This document shows positions 49,029 through 60,929 of a stretch of DNA of 64,000 bases, piece by piece (position 1 is the first letter of the stretch; each line of letters begins with the position of its first letter). The DNA comes from Dryocosmus kuriphilus. Lineage: Eukaryota > Arthropoda > Insecta > Hymenoptera > Cynipidae. Location: NCBI GenBank assembly GCA_038277395.1, contig CM076196.1, forward strand, positions 80,408,286-80,472,285, written 5' to 3'. The translations under genes were made by a program, and so were the position numbers. The notes beneath the pieces are model-generated. The model saw nothing but the letters and a program-made list of their open reading frames with translations, ran no database searches and was not told where the DNA came from.

Positions 49029-49289
49029 TAACCTTATGTTCCAAATTCGTTTTGCACAGTCAGAACTTTATTCCCCTGAGGAAAATTTTTCCGTAAAATT
49101 CATCTTACTAATCTTAGTAATTTGAATATTTTTATAAATAAAAGTCATTAGATCAAGAGGCTTATAATTGGCTTCTTGACCACAGTTTTTTGTACCTTAT
49201 GTAATTTTTAGCATCGGCAGTATGAGATACTCGTTTGTGGAGCAAATAGATCATGTGAATTGATTTTTACATTCTCAGCTCAATGAGAA
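49029..49289. other. AT-rich spacer
   Basis: No gene seen. Confidence 0.45.
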
Positions 49290-50346
49290 ATATATTAGTT
49301 TTATGTGAAAACTGACTTTCGCGGATTTCATCAAATCTCGACGTTTCGTGACCCTCTGAATCCGAAAAAACATGTTTTACGACGGTGTCTGTTGTCGTTG
49401 TCGTTGTCGTCTGCTCCCACGATAATTTTCGAAGGATTAATCGGTTTCGATTGCGCTTTAACACACTTCTTTAAGGCGTAAAAAGAAAGGACGAGTTATT
49501 TAACTAGCGGTTTTTGACCAGTTATTATGGTTTTATCCATCAAAAACGATTTCACAACATCAAAAAATCCATTTTCCGGCTAAAATATGCGAGATACAAA
49601 AACAATAGTAGATAGTAAAATTATTCACTTTTAAAAAGTCTACAAATTTTATTGTAACCTTTATTTGATAAAATGCACGGTTTCAGGTTTATTCAAGAAA
49701 ACGTTATTCAAAATAAGCAACTGTGGTTTCTTGCCAAAATATTGAAGATAAGAAAAAAATGATAATAAACAGAGTTGTTCATCTTAAAAAGATCTACAAA
49801 TTTTGTTTTAACCATTTTTTAGTAAAATGCGCGGTTTCTGGTTTAATCGAGAAAAAGTTATTAAAAATAAAAAATTCAAATTTTCCGCCAAAATACACAA
49901 GATCCGAAAAAAATTATAATAAACGAAATTATTCACCTTAAAATGGTCTACAAATTTGCTTTCTATCATTTTTTTGAACAGACGCCTAGCTTTTGAGTTA
50001 TTCGTGAAATATATTATGAAATATAAAGAAAACCACTTTTCAGCAAAACTGTGCAAGATATGAGAAAATATTGACAAGGAGAATTGTTCACCTTGGAAAG
50101 AGATACAAGATTTATTTATAAGACTCATCGTTTCACTTTTAAGAATCGAAATCCTGCATTGTGAAAATTTGGGAAATCACAGAAAAAACTTTACCAATCT
50201 ACAATGTGTTTAAAAAAAGTTTAATTTTCGAGCGCGAAGCACGAGTGTCATGATGAGAATGTATTCCTTAAGGTCGATAGAGCCTTAAGTAAAATAATTT
50301 CTTTTGTAATTTTTAATAAAGAATTCAAATTTAATAATCTTATTAA
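49290..50346. repeat. Family E dispersed repeat, copy 1
   Basis: Begins near GACTTTCGCGGATTTCATC, followed by ACGTTTCGTGACCCTCTGAA, a (GTCGTT)n run, CCCACGATAATTTTCGAAGG and TTTTTGACCAGTTATTATGG. It then has about four tandem units of roughly 160 bp (49560-50110) marked by TCTACAAATTTTRTTTTAACC and AAAATRYRMAAGATAYRA-type sequence. Copies at 54730 and 60930 share the same order. It ends with GAGCGCGAAGCACGAGTG and GATGAGAATGT. Related tail sequence reappears at 51095-51165, after the TTAA MITE, so this copy seems split by it. Origin unknown; no ORF. Confidence 0.75.
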
Positions 50347-51025
50347 GGCCATGTAAAAGGTGGGCCACGTGACCAAACCAGTCTTGAGATCGATATTTTT
50401 TGCCTCGTATTTAAAAATAAAACTTAAAATAATGCGGAAAAAATTTGGGAAAATATTAATAAATATAAAGGAAAAGTGTATGGCAAAGCATGAATTCGGG
50501 GAGCAATAAAAGTTTATTATAAAAAATAATAAATATAGTACCGGATGCACATTGCACTAGGTACATGTACCTTCTCTGTCGGTAAAGAAGCAACAAAATG
50601 AAAGAAATTGAAAGTCGCCTGCTGTATCCTGCAATAAAGTTCTACAACATAGTTGTCGGTTGGTAATCGGTATTACTCCAAATTTTTAATTAAAAGAAAA
50701 AAAACTTCTTCTACAATTGAAAGTATTTAGGACCAGACGCTCTTTCCTTAGTGCCTTGTATTTACTGTGCAAAATTTTCAACGCGATTTATTATTCCGTG
50801 TAGACATGAGTTGGGACAAAACAATACCGATAATACTTCCAGTTTTATTTCGCTTGAAAATTTTTTTTTCCAAATTTCCAACGAAGCAAAGTAGAGGCTA
50901 ATACTTTATTGCCTCCTCTTTCATTTTCCAAATTTTCAGAGCGATACTTTATTTCGTTTCTCCATGAGTTGGGAAGAAAGAAATTCCGGACTAGTTTGGT
51001 CACTTTACCCACCATTTACATGGCC
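50347..51025. mobile_element. MITE flanked by TTAA
   Basis: The left end GGCCATGTAAAAGGTGGGCC and right end CCCACCATTTACATGGCC are inverted, followed inward by GTGACCAAACCAGT and ACTAGTTTGGTCAC. TTAA lies on both sides (50343-50346 and 51026-51029). TTAA targets are used by piggyBac and Kolobok transposons. The 679-bp element has no ORF, so the family is undecided. It interrupts family E sequence. Confidence 0.85.
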
Positions 51026-51029
51026 TTAA

Positions 51030-51165
51030 AAGTATGTGTTTTGAAATTTTAAGACCCAAGTAACGAATACCGAGCACGATGTGCAAGGACCAAGAACATG
51101 CGAGCGCGAAGCGCGGTGTGCGATGAGAATGTGCCAGCGAAGCGGGCAGATTTTTTTACTATTTC
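51030..51165. repeat. Family E tail segment
   Basis: GCGAGCGCGAAGCGCGGTGT, GATGAGAATGTGCCAGCG and AAGCGGGCAGATTTTTT correspond to the ending of family E copies at 50229-50262 and 55698-55725. Confidence 0.6.
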
Positions 51166-51595
51166 ATTTCAGAGACTTTGTTTAACGATCGATGTAGTGA
51201 GCAGAGCAAAAAGAGCAACCCTTAAGTTGTATACAGGAAAACATTTGCGTAAGCATAATGAAGGCAGTTGATTTCTTCTTTAGCGATTATCTATGTAATG
51301 TCTCAAGTATTTCACATCACAGAAAAAACTGGGGATAATAAGCGTTGCAGCTACGGGGAACGGCAGGCTGGGTAAAAGATGGAGGGGTAAGTTCGCCATG
51401 GTGAATCCAAGAGTTCTCCGACGGACACCGCTAGATGGCGTATAGCGATTATGTTATATATAAAAAGGCGCGAGGCACCACATGTCGATGGCAATGTGGA
51501 TGGACCCTGCCACTCTCTTACTTGCGAGAGGATCTTGCCCCCACAGGCGGTGTTCCACCTGCCGGTGGAAGTCCCAACTAGGGAAGTCCCCACAG

Positions 51596-51597
<2 letters not shown>

Positions 51598-51641
<44 letters not shown>
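51598..51641 (+). repeat. Poly-C run, 44 bases
   Basis: An uninterrupted C homopolymer. Length may be unreliable because homopolymers are error-prone in sequencing and assembly. Confidence 0.97.
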
Positions 51642-51643
<2 letters not shown>

Positions 51644-51929
51644 GTGACGTCACAGGAGTGAGATACTGGAAAGGGTGGGACGAAAGGATAGGAGTCAGAA
51701 GAAGTTGGTTCACCCGTCATTGAGGCGTTTCGAGGATATATTGCGCAAGCAGGTTAAGGGAGGAAAGCGAGCTGCCAAAAGCCTCAGCTGCTCCGAGCAA
51801 TGCCCGGCTCCGCGGTAGCCTGCGCAGTATCTGCATAACCTCAAAAGGAACGGGGATCACGTTGGGTCAGTGGCTTGATACACAAGTGAACCCTGCCACA
51901 GACGCCTGTGGGGATACGAGGAGATATGT

Positions 51930-52018
51930 GATTCTCCGATCACCCATCCGAGATGTAGGCGCGCTTAACGCTGCTTAACTTTCCTGAGCGTGCAGATGGT
52001 GACGTTCTCGATGTACCA
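51930..52018 (-). repeat. 5S rRNA-derived sequence
   Basis: Read on the minus strand it contains TACATCGAGAACGTC, AGGAAAGTTAAGCAGCGTTA, GCGCGC and GGATGGGTGATCGGAGAATC. This follows the 5S rRNA order (TACATCG, AAGTTAAGCA-RCGT, GGATGGGTGACCG, GGGAA), including the region of the internal promoter. The 5' quarter is absent or too diverged, so this is not a functional 5S gene. 5S-derived SINEs (SINE3 type) are known; this could be the head of one. Confidence 0.65.
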
Positions 52019-52210
52019 CTGGACTACATGCTAGTCGGTCTATATTGAGACCTTATAGCGAGTCCCTACAGGCGCCACTTTGTACTGCCATCTAGCGGTG
52101 TCCGGGGGAGAAGTCTCCCGGTCACTACGGTGAGTTTACCCCTCCATTCATTACCCAGCCTGGCGTTACCCCAAAATCCTTTACCCCAGTCTGCCATTAT
52201 CCCGTAACGC

Positions 52211-54002
52211 GATGAAAAATAGCAAATAACTGTTACTATCTATATCATAATACATTTCTCTATCCTATATTTATAAGAAAAATGTAAGAATTATAAGAAA
52301 AAAGTAGAGTCTATCATTGCCATCTTCCAAATCGCTTTTATATCTCTGATGTGAGAATCTAGCCAACTTTGACCAATGTTGATTGAGTTGATTGATTGAG
52401 ACCTTTCTTCATGTAGGTAGTTTTTGTTGGGGCGTGACAGGATATCTACAGTTAAGAGCTCTTCATTCTCTTATTTTCTGACGTTTCTACTTTTTCTTTA
52501 CCGATCTTCGGCAATTCGGTCATCAATATAGAACCTAAAGTTTCGCAGGAGTCTTCAGACTCTGATTAAAACTTGGCCGATATTAGACAATGACGCAGAT
52601 GGGTCTGAATTTTCCCATACTTTCGCCCAGGAAAGATTAACGTCATATTTCAGAAAGGTGCTGCGAAAGGCAAGCTTTAGTAGGCAATTGTCTTAAAATT
52701 AATTTCATGCCTCCTCGTTTCGTAAGTTGAATATAGTTTCAAGGAAAGTTATTCGTTTTTATGAATTAAAATAATTTTTTTGTATACAATTAACTTTTGG
52801 GCGAGTCTAAAGTTATGGAAAATTCGTACGTTTGTGTGGGTTTATAACACAGTCGAGTCTAAAGGTACGGACTTGGAAAGGGTAAGGGGACATGACTTGT
52901 GTCCGGACGTATAGACACTACACAAACTTTTTAACATTTGCGTGAACTAAGAAACTGTTTTCTATCTGGGAATTCATTGAATTTCTGTAGCCATTAGTCA
53001 TTGCGCTTACCGAGTTCAGCTGGATCTGAAATTCGTCTTTAATTGGTAAATCTTAATGGGCGTAATCGGGTTATGATTGAACAATAAATTACATTTTGAT
53101 CTAGCAATTCGTTTTCGATTAAATATTAATACATCAATAAAGTTTTTTTTATTAACTGAAAATGTGTGCTTCCAATAAGTCTTACTGGGTTCGAAATTGA
53201 AAGCTGAATCATTTTTCAAACTAAAATTTTAAGGAGAAATAAAATTTGGACTTCTTATAAGAAAATATATTTGTTTTTAGTTGTACAGTGAATAACTTTT
53301 ACAAGAAAACGAAAAAAAGCAGTTCGTTGGTTCAAATCTGCAATAATTATTTACTGATGGTACTCTAAAGCCATGGATTTTTTTCTATATAATTGAGAAT
53401 TATTTGAAGAGTTTCCTTTTCAACTTTTAAATTCGTGGTTTTTCTTCAGATTATATAAATTATACATATATGTAAATGAACAACAGCTCTCGCAAAATTA
53501 ATTAAAAACTCATAATATCAAGACAATATAATTATTTTTCACATAAGCTAGAATCGGAACCCGAATTTTGCAACAGTTCAAAATTTGTTAACAAATTAAT
53601 GGAAACTGGTAATTCTTTTTAAAATCTTGGAACTCCCAAAATATTTACTGACTTACAAACACTGTAAAATTGAAATAAAAAAATCGCTTATTTAATTTCC
53701 TGTTAGTGAAAGGCTAGCATAATCACAAAACTATAACACGTTAAAACTAAACTTTAAACACATTTTCAAAGTGTAATATTTTTATATATTTATTTTTGTA
53801 AAAAATTTAAGAGACATCTTAGAATTGTTAACTTAAGCATTTTAAGAATTTGTAAAAATTCTATGTTTGTGTATTTTTATGGAAAATTAAAATTGTAATT
53901 TAGGGAAGTCCCCATGCCATCTTGATATAAAAACATTCAGAATTAAATCCAACTACTTAAAAGAAGTCGGTTTTACTGACATAATAACTTACGAGGAGGG
54001 AA
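52211..54002. other. AT-rich region, no gene recognised
   Basis: About 1.8 kb with no credible ORF, repeat or RNA gene. 52330-52700 is slightly less AT-rich. Confidence 0.5.
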
Positions 54003-54305
54003 GCACCTCGGTGGCTCAGACGGTAGTGCGCTGGCCTTCGAAGCAAGAGGTCGGGAGTTCTATTCCTTGAGTCGGGTACCAATGGAATTTTCTGTGTAGT
54101 TATACCGAGGCTTTCGTGGTTCGGAACCCACGTTAAACTGTAGGCCCCCCCCCCCCCTCATAAAGGGGCCAAGTGATCTTTCAGGGAAGATGCTTCATAT
54201 CGCGGGGTATATTGCTGGGGGTCACTGGGCGATTTTGAGAGATTTGTTTGTAATTCTTCTGTAAAACTCTCAAAACCCATAAAAGGGAAGAGAGTGTAAA
54301 CTAAT
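54003..54305 (+). mobile_element. tRNA-derived SINE (Arg-like head)
   Basis: GCACCTCGGTGGCTCAGACG begins a tRNA-like head with an A-box (TGGCTCAGACGG), an anticodon arm CTGGC-CTTCGAA-GCAAG whose loop would place TCG as the anticodon (Arg-like), and a B-box-like GGTCGGGAGTTCTATTCC. One stem mismatch and the lack of a tRNA 3' acceptor show it is not a tRNA gene. A unique body of about 200 bp follows, including a 13-C run at 54145-54157. The tail is AT-rich TAATATAC repeats. Such heads supply the RNA polymerase III promoter of SINEs. Confidence 0.8.
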
Positions 54306-54729
54306 ATACTAATATATTCTATTAGTAATAATAAATAATACTATTATACGTATATTATATAATATTACTAATAATAAATAATACTAATATACTAATTTTC
54401 GGCTCAAAATTATACCCCGTGTTAAAAAAAAAAATTTTCTTACAAAATTTTATTTTTAACGCATCACTAAATAGTAATATCGTAAAATCATTACGAGAGA
54501 TTGTTCGAAATCTTGCAAAACGCATATCCAAAAATTGACGAATTTAAGTATTAAAAACTGTAGGAGAAAAGTAATTTTTCATCATTTTTATTTTTTTATA
54601 TCGTCATCAAATAAGAATATCGTAAAAACCATTGGAAAGCTTTTTTGAAATGATTAAAAAGTGTACAAAAAATTGCCAAATTTTTATAATAAAAATTGAG
54701 AAATTTATAAATTTAAAAAATTACGAATA
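54306..54729. other. TAATATA-type simple repeats and AT-rich spacer
   Basis: Short TAATATACTAATA repeats at 54300-54400 form the SINE tail. The rest is AT-rich with no gene. Confidence 0.5.
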
Positions 54730-55790
54730 ATAATTTGGAAAATTTTTACATTCTCATCAGAGAAGGTATTGGATTTATGTAAAATTTGACTTTCGCGGAT
54801 TTCGTGAAATCTCCACGTTTTGAGACCTCATGAATCCGAAAAAAACGTTTTTCATGACGGTGTCTGTCTGTCTGTTGTCGTCGTCGTCGTCGTCGTTGGA
54901 GTCTGTTCCCACGATAACTTTCGAAGGACTAATCGGATTGGAGTGCGCTTTAGTACACTTCTTTTTTAAGGGTAAAAAGAAAGGACGAGTTCGTTAACCA
55001 GCGGTTTTTGACCAACGGTTATGGTTTTATCCATCAAAAACCGTTTTCACAAAATCAAAAAATCTATTTTCAGGCTATACTATGAGAGATACAAAAAAAA
55101 ATGTAAGAATGTAACATTGTTTATCTTAAAAAAATCTACAAATTTTGTTTGAACCTTTTTTTGATAAAATGAACGGTTTTTTTTTTGTTTTAATAAAGAA
55201 AACGCTATTAAAATTAAAAAACTCTGGTTTCCCGCCAAAATATTCAAGATACAAAAAATGTCAAACAAGAAGGTTGTTCAATTTAAAAAGGTCTACAAAT
55301 TTTGTTTTAACCATTTTTTGATAAAATGCACAGTTTTTGTTTTAATCGATAAACGTTATTAAAAATAAAAAATTTCAAATGTCCCGCCAAACTATGTACG
55401 ATATGGAAAAATAATATTAAATAAAGTTGTTCGCCTCAAAACGGTCTACAACTTTTCTCTCCATCATTTTTTTGAGCAGACGTGTAGTTTTTGAGTTATT
55501 CGTGAAATATGTTATGAAATATAAAGAAAACCACTTTTCAGCAAAACTATGCAAGATATGAGAAAATATTAACAAACAGCATTGTTCACCTTGAAAAGAG
55601 CTACAAAATTTATTTATAAGACTCATCGTTTTACTTTCAAGAATCGAAATCCTCTATTGGGAAAATTTGGAAAATCACTAAAAAACTTTACCAATGTGCC
55701 CGCGAACCGGGCAGATTTTTTATACGCTTTTTTTACCATTTCAAACAAGCTCTCGAATCGATTTTACGATATTCCTATTTATTGAGGAGA
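54730..55790. repeat. Family E dispersed repeat, copy 2
   Basis: Same order as copy 1: GACTTTCGCGGATTTCGTG, ACGGTGTCTGTCTGTCTGTT with (GTC)n, CCCACGATAACTTTCGAAGG, GTTTTTGACCAACGG, then about four ~160-bp tandem units, and a tail with GCGAACCGGGCAGATTTTTT. No protein frame is shared between copies. Origin unknown. Confidence 0.75.
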
Positions 55791-55985
55791 TAAACATAAA
55801 AAAATTATGAAAAAGACTCTTCTCCTACAGTTTTTTATATTTCAATTCGGCACATTCTGTATACGTCTTTTACAAGATTTCAAACAATATCGCTTATGAA
55901 TTTTAATATCTACCTATTTGGTGATGAGTTAAAAATAAAAGATGGTAAAAAAGTATTTTTTTCCCTATGAGGAAGAAAAGTACTA

Positions 55986-56407
55986 AGGGAACGTGTAAAA
56001 ATTGCGTAAGAGCATTTTCTCCAATTATTATTAACCCCCGCGCCACTCCACGTAACGAACCGTAAGTTTTGCAGGACCCAATCCCCACTGTCTTACGTAA
56101 GATTTTCCTAGTCCAAAGAGTTAAAGCGTGCTATACAATAAAATATTCCGTTTTTATTTATTTATTTATTATTTATAATATTTATCTGATTTAAATAATT
56201 ATTTGTCTAAATAGTGATATAATGTTGTACAGTTATAATTTTTACCGTTGCTTGAACGTTTTTACACGAGCAAGGCATGAAAATATTGTCTTACGTAATT
56301 GTTGCTTTAATCGCCCCCTCCCGCACGTAAGGGTACGTCAGGTTCTCATACCCCCCCCCCCCTTCTTTTTTACGTAATTTGTACACGTCCCCTCATACAC
56401 GTCCCTT
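55986..56407. mobile_element. TA-flanked MITE with ACGTGTA termini
   Basis: AGGGAACGTGTAAAAATTGC at the left and ACGTAATTTGTACACGTCCC plus a repeated CACGTCCCTT at the right, between TA dinucleotides. The interior contains several TTACGTAA-like palindromes and a 13-C run. No ORF. Confidence 0.65.
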
Positions 56408-56650
56408 TATACAATGAGCACGGGTAAATACTCCCATACTTAACCCATAGTATTTTTGAAAGGATTTAAATATATTGGAATAATTTATTTTTATTTGTCT
56501 TTTTTTTTATAGATATTATTTAACAAAATATTTCAAATCTCTGCATTTAAGGATTATTTTTGCAAAGTTGAAGTTTCACCTTTTACTTTGTCCTTGAGAT
56601 CAAAATACTAATAGTCATAAATTAAAAATAATCACGAAACTAACTGTCAA

Positions 56651-56673
56651 TTTTTTTTCTGTTTCAGGTAAGC
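56651..56673 (+). promoter_or_regulatory. Candidate recursive splice site
   Basis: A T-rich tract (T8, then CTGTTTCAG) is followed at once by GTAAGC. A 3' splice acceptor directly joined to a 5' donor is the ratchet-point pattern used for recursive splicing in long insect introns. Junction 56667/56668. It is a single sequence match with no transcript evidence. Confidence 0.35.
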
Positions 56674-56689
56674 ATGGTGTAAATACATA

Positions 56690-57380
56690 ATGTAAAAGAT
56701 GTCTGCTGGGTCTGCGAAGAAATGGAGCAGCAGTCGCTTCAGATTGTTTTATCGTTTGCAAGCAAATACCCGTTGCTCATTGGTCAGACCATAGTCTTGT
56801 GGCCACCCTCGACATTGGGGGAGAATGGTAGTGCTACTATGACAAAGTAAAGTATATTAAGCTCATCGGCATGCAGAGTTCGCTCGGTCTGGCTTAATAC
56901 AAAAGCGGGAGCCGGGTTCACCTCTTCACCCCAAAACCCCCAAACCCACCCCAGAAACCCCAGCCGTTGAAGTATCTCCGACGGTATCCGCGTAGGGCGT
57001 ATCTTTCGTACTTTCGCTACCTTCGTCCCCAGCTTCTGGCCCGGAATTCTTCCTGCTTGCACGTCCGACAGGAGCGAGGCTGTACCCACGGGATACAATA
57101 ATTCTCTAAGGATAGAGGGGTCAGAGGGGCGGGACTCGTATCTCTTTCTAGTAACACAACGCGGCGAAAAAGCGACCGTGTCGCCCCGTGAATATTAATG
57201 AGCCATGGCGAGGGTGCATTGCGGTTCCTGTGCGGCTCCCCGTCCGGCACGTGGCCACCCTTTAACATTCTCGAACTGGTAGCTGAGTCACCCTACGCGA
57301 GCCGCTCGTGCGCAAGGTTTTCGTCTAATGTCTACCAGTAATAATGTCGCTCAGTCTGCATAAGGAAGAGGCTGCAATTT
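56690..57380. other. GC-rich unique block
   Basis: Composition shifts to near-balanced GC with many CG dinucleotides, few homopolymers and no match to any repeat in the window. Open frames on the minus strand (56784-57098, 57017-57268) have no recognisable domain. Candidates are an unspotted exon with untranslated sequence, a promoter, or a conserved noncoding element. Confidence 0.4.
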
Positions 57381-57699
57381 GGCAGGCGAGGAAACGGTTA
57401 TGTTTCGAGATATAAGACGCAAAATGTTCCTAGATTTTTATTTTTTTTATTTTCACATGGAAACGGGCGAATCAGAAATTTATTTTAAGGAAGAGGAGCA
57501 TCTTTTTTTTGAACTAAAAGGAACGTGTATTCTAGCCCCCCCCCCCTCCATTGTTATTCATCTTAACTTAAAATGTTGTTGTTTGAAACAAATTATCTTT
57601 AGATCATATCTTTATTTTACGAAAAGCAATTTGTGCGGATATAATTCTAATTATCTAACTTTATAGCAAATTTGTTTTCTTCATAATATTTGACGTTTA

Positions 57700-57830
57700 A
57701 TCATGACGTCTCGGAGTATCCCCCCCCCCCCCCCCCCAGTTAAATTCCGTCATGTTCGATGGCACCTCTCCCCCGGGAAAAATAATGTGACGTCATTTAT
57801 GGACGACATCCTGAGGTGCCCAATACGAAA
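57700..57830. repeat. MITE fragment with TGACGTC ends and C-run
   Basis: TGACGTCTCGGAGTATCCCC plus a 17-C run at 57721-57737, then GTGACGTCATTTATGGACGA. TGACGT motifs in opposite contexts suggest a short inverted-repeat element related in style to 55986-56407. Confidence 0.4.
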
Positions 57831-60800
57831 TAAAATTTTTGATTTTTTAAAACGCGAGTGTAAAATTTAATTCTTTTGTGTAAAAAAGTAAGTCCCTATT
57901 TTTTAGATTATTTAAGAAATATTTAGAGGTCGATACACATTTTTTTGACGAGAAATAGACTTTTTTATCTTTTTGAATTTTTTGACGCAACATTTTTGCT
58001 CGAACAAAAAAGGGGATGGAATTTCCTTCTTGGTACAACAGCAATATCGGTGAATATTAGTAAATCAAGAAATGTATATATATACTGGCACGGAGGTAAA
58101 ACAAAATAAAAAATTCTGATTTGTTTTAATTAAGTACTAATCTTTGTCTATGTTTCAATAAACAGACATAGAAACTGAATGTATTATATCAATATATACA
58201 GCGTTAAAATTACAACTAGACTTAATAAGATTAGAGAATTAGTCTCAAAATAACAAGTAGCTTTTTAAATATCTAATTATGTACTCTCTTATGAATCGAT
58301 ATTACATTCTTGACCCACTAATTTCGTAACTTACGTTGATTGTTTCTTTGATCTCTTTTTCTGTCCTATTATTTAGACCAATCGCGAGCACCAAAAACAA
58401 TTTGTTGCCATGTTTTTTGCTATTGAAATGTAGGCAAATTTAGACCATAAGTAGTGCTTCATGAAAATAATTCAAAATGTTTTTAATTTGAATGATTTTC
58501 GTGCCACTAGGTATACGAGTACATTATTTGGTTTATTAATTTCAGGTATACTGTTTATGTACGAAGAATGAAATTCCATGCCCTTTTTTTCGATGAGAAA
58601 AAATGTTTATGGGTCAATTTGGCACTTTAATTGTGGCTATATCACATATTTTTGAGTACCAAGCCATAACGAACCTCGATATTAAATTTTTGTTTCTGGA
58701 AAGTTTAGGGCTCATTATTCGATAGAATTTTAGTTATTTTAGATAGGGGAGATTCGAATAACCCCGAAAATCGGGTATCCCCGTCCACTTATGATTTTGA
58801 AAAAACTGTACCCTCTGCGATGATAAATCAACAATGTTATGTTTTACATTTTGCCAAAACATAATTTTGAAAATGTACACTCGTATCTCTCATTAAATTA
58901 AAAGAAAATCCGATCTTCGTACTTCGTCTTTAGAAAATAAGTGCATTTTGTAAAATATGAACCAAACATATTATCAAATATTTTCAAGACTACAGAAAAT
59001 ACTCGATTGGTTTTGATTGACACTCTTGAAGTATGTGACCTGTAATTTTTGTTTATGTAATTTCGCGTATTTTCTTATTTATAGCAATTTCGTGTCGGGT
59101 ATCCCCGGATAGATTTTCATGCTCGCTTTTAAATGTTTTCTGTTTAAAAATGATAAATAACGACAAATAAGCAAAAATAATCTGCAATAATTCTTTTGTG
59201 TGTGTGTTCAAGAATATGCAATGATTTTTTATTTTCTATGAGTATTTGTGTTTTGCTTAAAAGTTGTAGTAACTTTAAATTTAATTTTTCAAATAAAGTA
59301 CATTCTAATATTAGGATTTTCTCGGTGGCCGGGGCTATCTCAGAATCTTCTTAAATAAACTTTTTTGGTCCTCTCATAAATCACTTTTTTCTTCTCTTCT
59401 ACAAAAGAATTATTATTTGAATAACTCCTTTGGAGTTGTTAGTAGAAACACTACAATAAAATAAACATTTCATACTACTATTTCCGTCGATACTGGCTAT
59501 TTTAGTCTTAAAAAAGCTTAAGTGGCCGATACTACCCGACTCTATCCTGAAGAACGAATTTTTGTTCATTATAATTTAACAACAAGAAATTCAAAACTAA
59601 TAAAATCAATTTCTAGAAAAGAAAAATTCGATGTGACCTCTAAATCTTTTTTAAGGAATCCATAAAAAATAGGGGATTACTTTTTCACTCAATAGAATGA
59701 TATTTTACCGTCACGTTTAAAAAGAAACGATAATTATATATTCTACTGAGCACCCTAACGTATATCTATAAAACGGTTAACTGTGGTGTTGGTTAACTAA
59801 ATATGTTGGCCTACGAGGATCTTTTTTATTACTTAAAACTGTGTCAAGGATTTGCAAAATGTTTTTATAGAAAATGAACTAAAAACAGTAGAAAGACAGA
59901 AAGTAATATTAGAGGACAACAGTTAGATTGACGGAATACCTTAAATGTGCTATTCAAGCTTGACATATTACGGGGATTGGAGACGAAGGTTTCTTTCCCA
60001 TAGAATATTCTTTATCTATTCTAATGGATGAAATTAACATCGAAGATCTTTCAAAATAACCCTTAGGATGCACTTCTTTTTACGTGCAATCTCAAAATGA
60101 ATCAAATCTTTTTTATAATTTATACACTAGATAAAAATTTACCCATTATTTATTTTTATGAATTTTACAACACAAATTTAGGCATTTGTTACAAAAAGTA
60201 GTTCAAGTTAAAATTTCTTATTTCATAAAAGTTATTCTGATCCTTCACTATTTGCTGTCATTTTAAGCAAAAGTTGAAAATCTTATTCAATCGTTGCCAG
60301 TGTTTACACAACTCTATTTAGTTCGTTTCTTTTTAAGAAAAAATGCCTAGAGGCTATTTTTGTTTGCAAGAATAATAACTGTATGATTCATAATTTAAGT
60401 AATCTTAACACAAACCAACTAATTAGAGATGTATATCATCTTTCAAAGAATAACATCATCATCTGATAAATGTCTGCTTGAAAGACTTTTTGCGTAAAAT
60501 CAAGATTTCGAATTTTCTAGATTAGAATTTGAACTCTTAAAATGCTTGGTTTGCGGAACAATTATTAATGTGAGATTAGAAATTTTATCGTTCTATACAC
60601 ATACCCAGATAGGCCCATGCCAAGGTAAGAAAATTTAATTCACGAATCCATAAATACTGTAGCTAACATGAAATAAATAATTTTTTAAATGAAAATAAGG
60701 GTTACTATTCGTCTATTGTGTGGTAAAGTACAAAATTCGAGTTTTAATTCAGGATCTTTGAGGGGTCTAGCACGTCGTGCTTCCTCTACAATGATTTGAG

Positions 60801-60929
60801 AGAAATTGCCAACATTGCATTTTTTTGTCTTAAGGTTTGTGAAAAACCTGATGGAGGAATTTTGCTGAGAGACGCAGATCCAGCACCGAAAAATTTAGAA
60901 GTAGCTATCTCAATTTACCAATCCCCTTT
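57831..60929. other. AT-rich region, no gene
   Basis: About 3 kb without a supportable gene. Weak short motifs GGGTATCCCCG recur at 58783 and 59098, and GATAGGGGAGATTCGAATAA near 58744 is loosely inverted relative to CCCGACTCTATCC near 59537. This might be a decayed TIR element, but evidence is thin. Confidence 0.45.

Larger units (their letters stand above)
51340..52210. mobile_element. TIR element with poly-C and 5S-like sequence
   Basis: Inverted ends of about 100 bp: GGGGAACGGCAGGCTGGGTA, GGAGGGGTAA and GGACACCGCTAGATGGC (51355-51441) against GCCATCTAGCGGTGTCC, TTACCCCTCC and CCAGTCTGCCATTATCCCG (52088-52207). The interior is unusually GC-rich for this window. It holds a 44-base C-run, a 5S-rRNA-like stretch on the minus strand and about 200 bp of further GC-rich sequence. 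The open frames with long Pro or Gly runs come from the C tract. Boundaries are approximate and no target duplication was found. Confidence 0.65.

Noticed and set aside
51351..51723. Open frames with poly-Pro or poly-Gly tracts
   Set aside because: They arise from the 44-base C-run within the TIR element; flanking residues show no domain.
51930..52018. Functional 5S rRNA gene
   Set aside because: Only the middle and 3' parts resemble 5S rRNA, with many differences, and it lies inside a TIR element.
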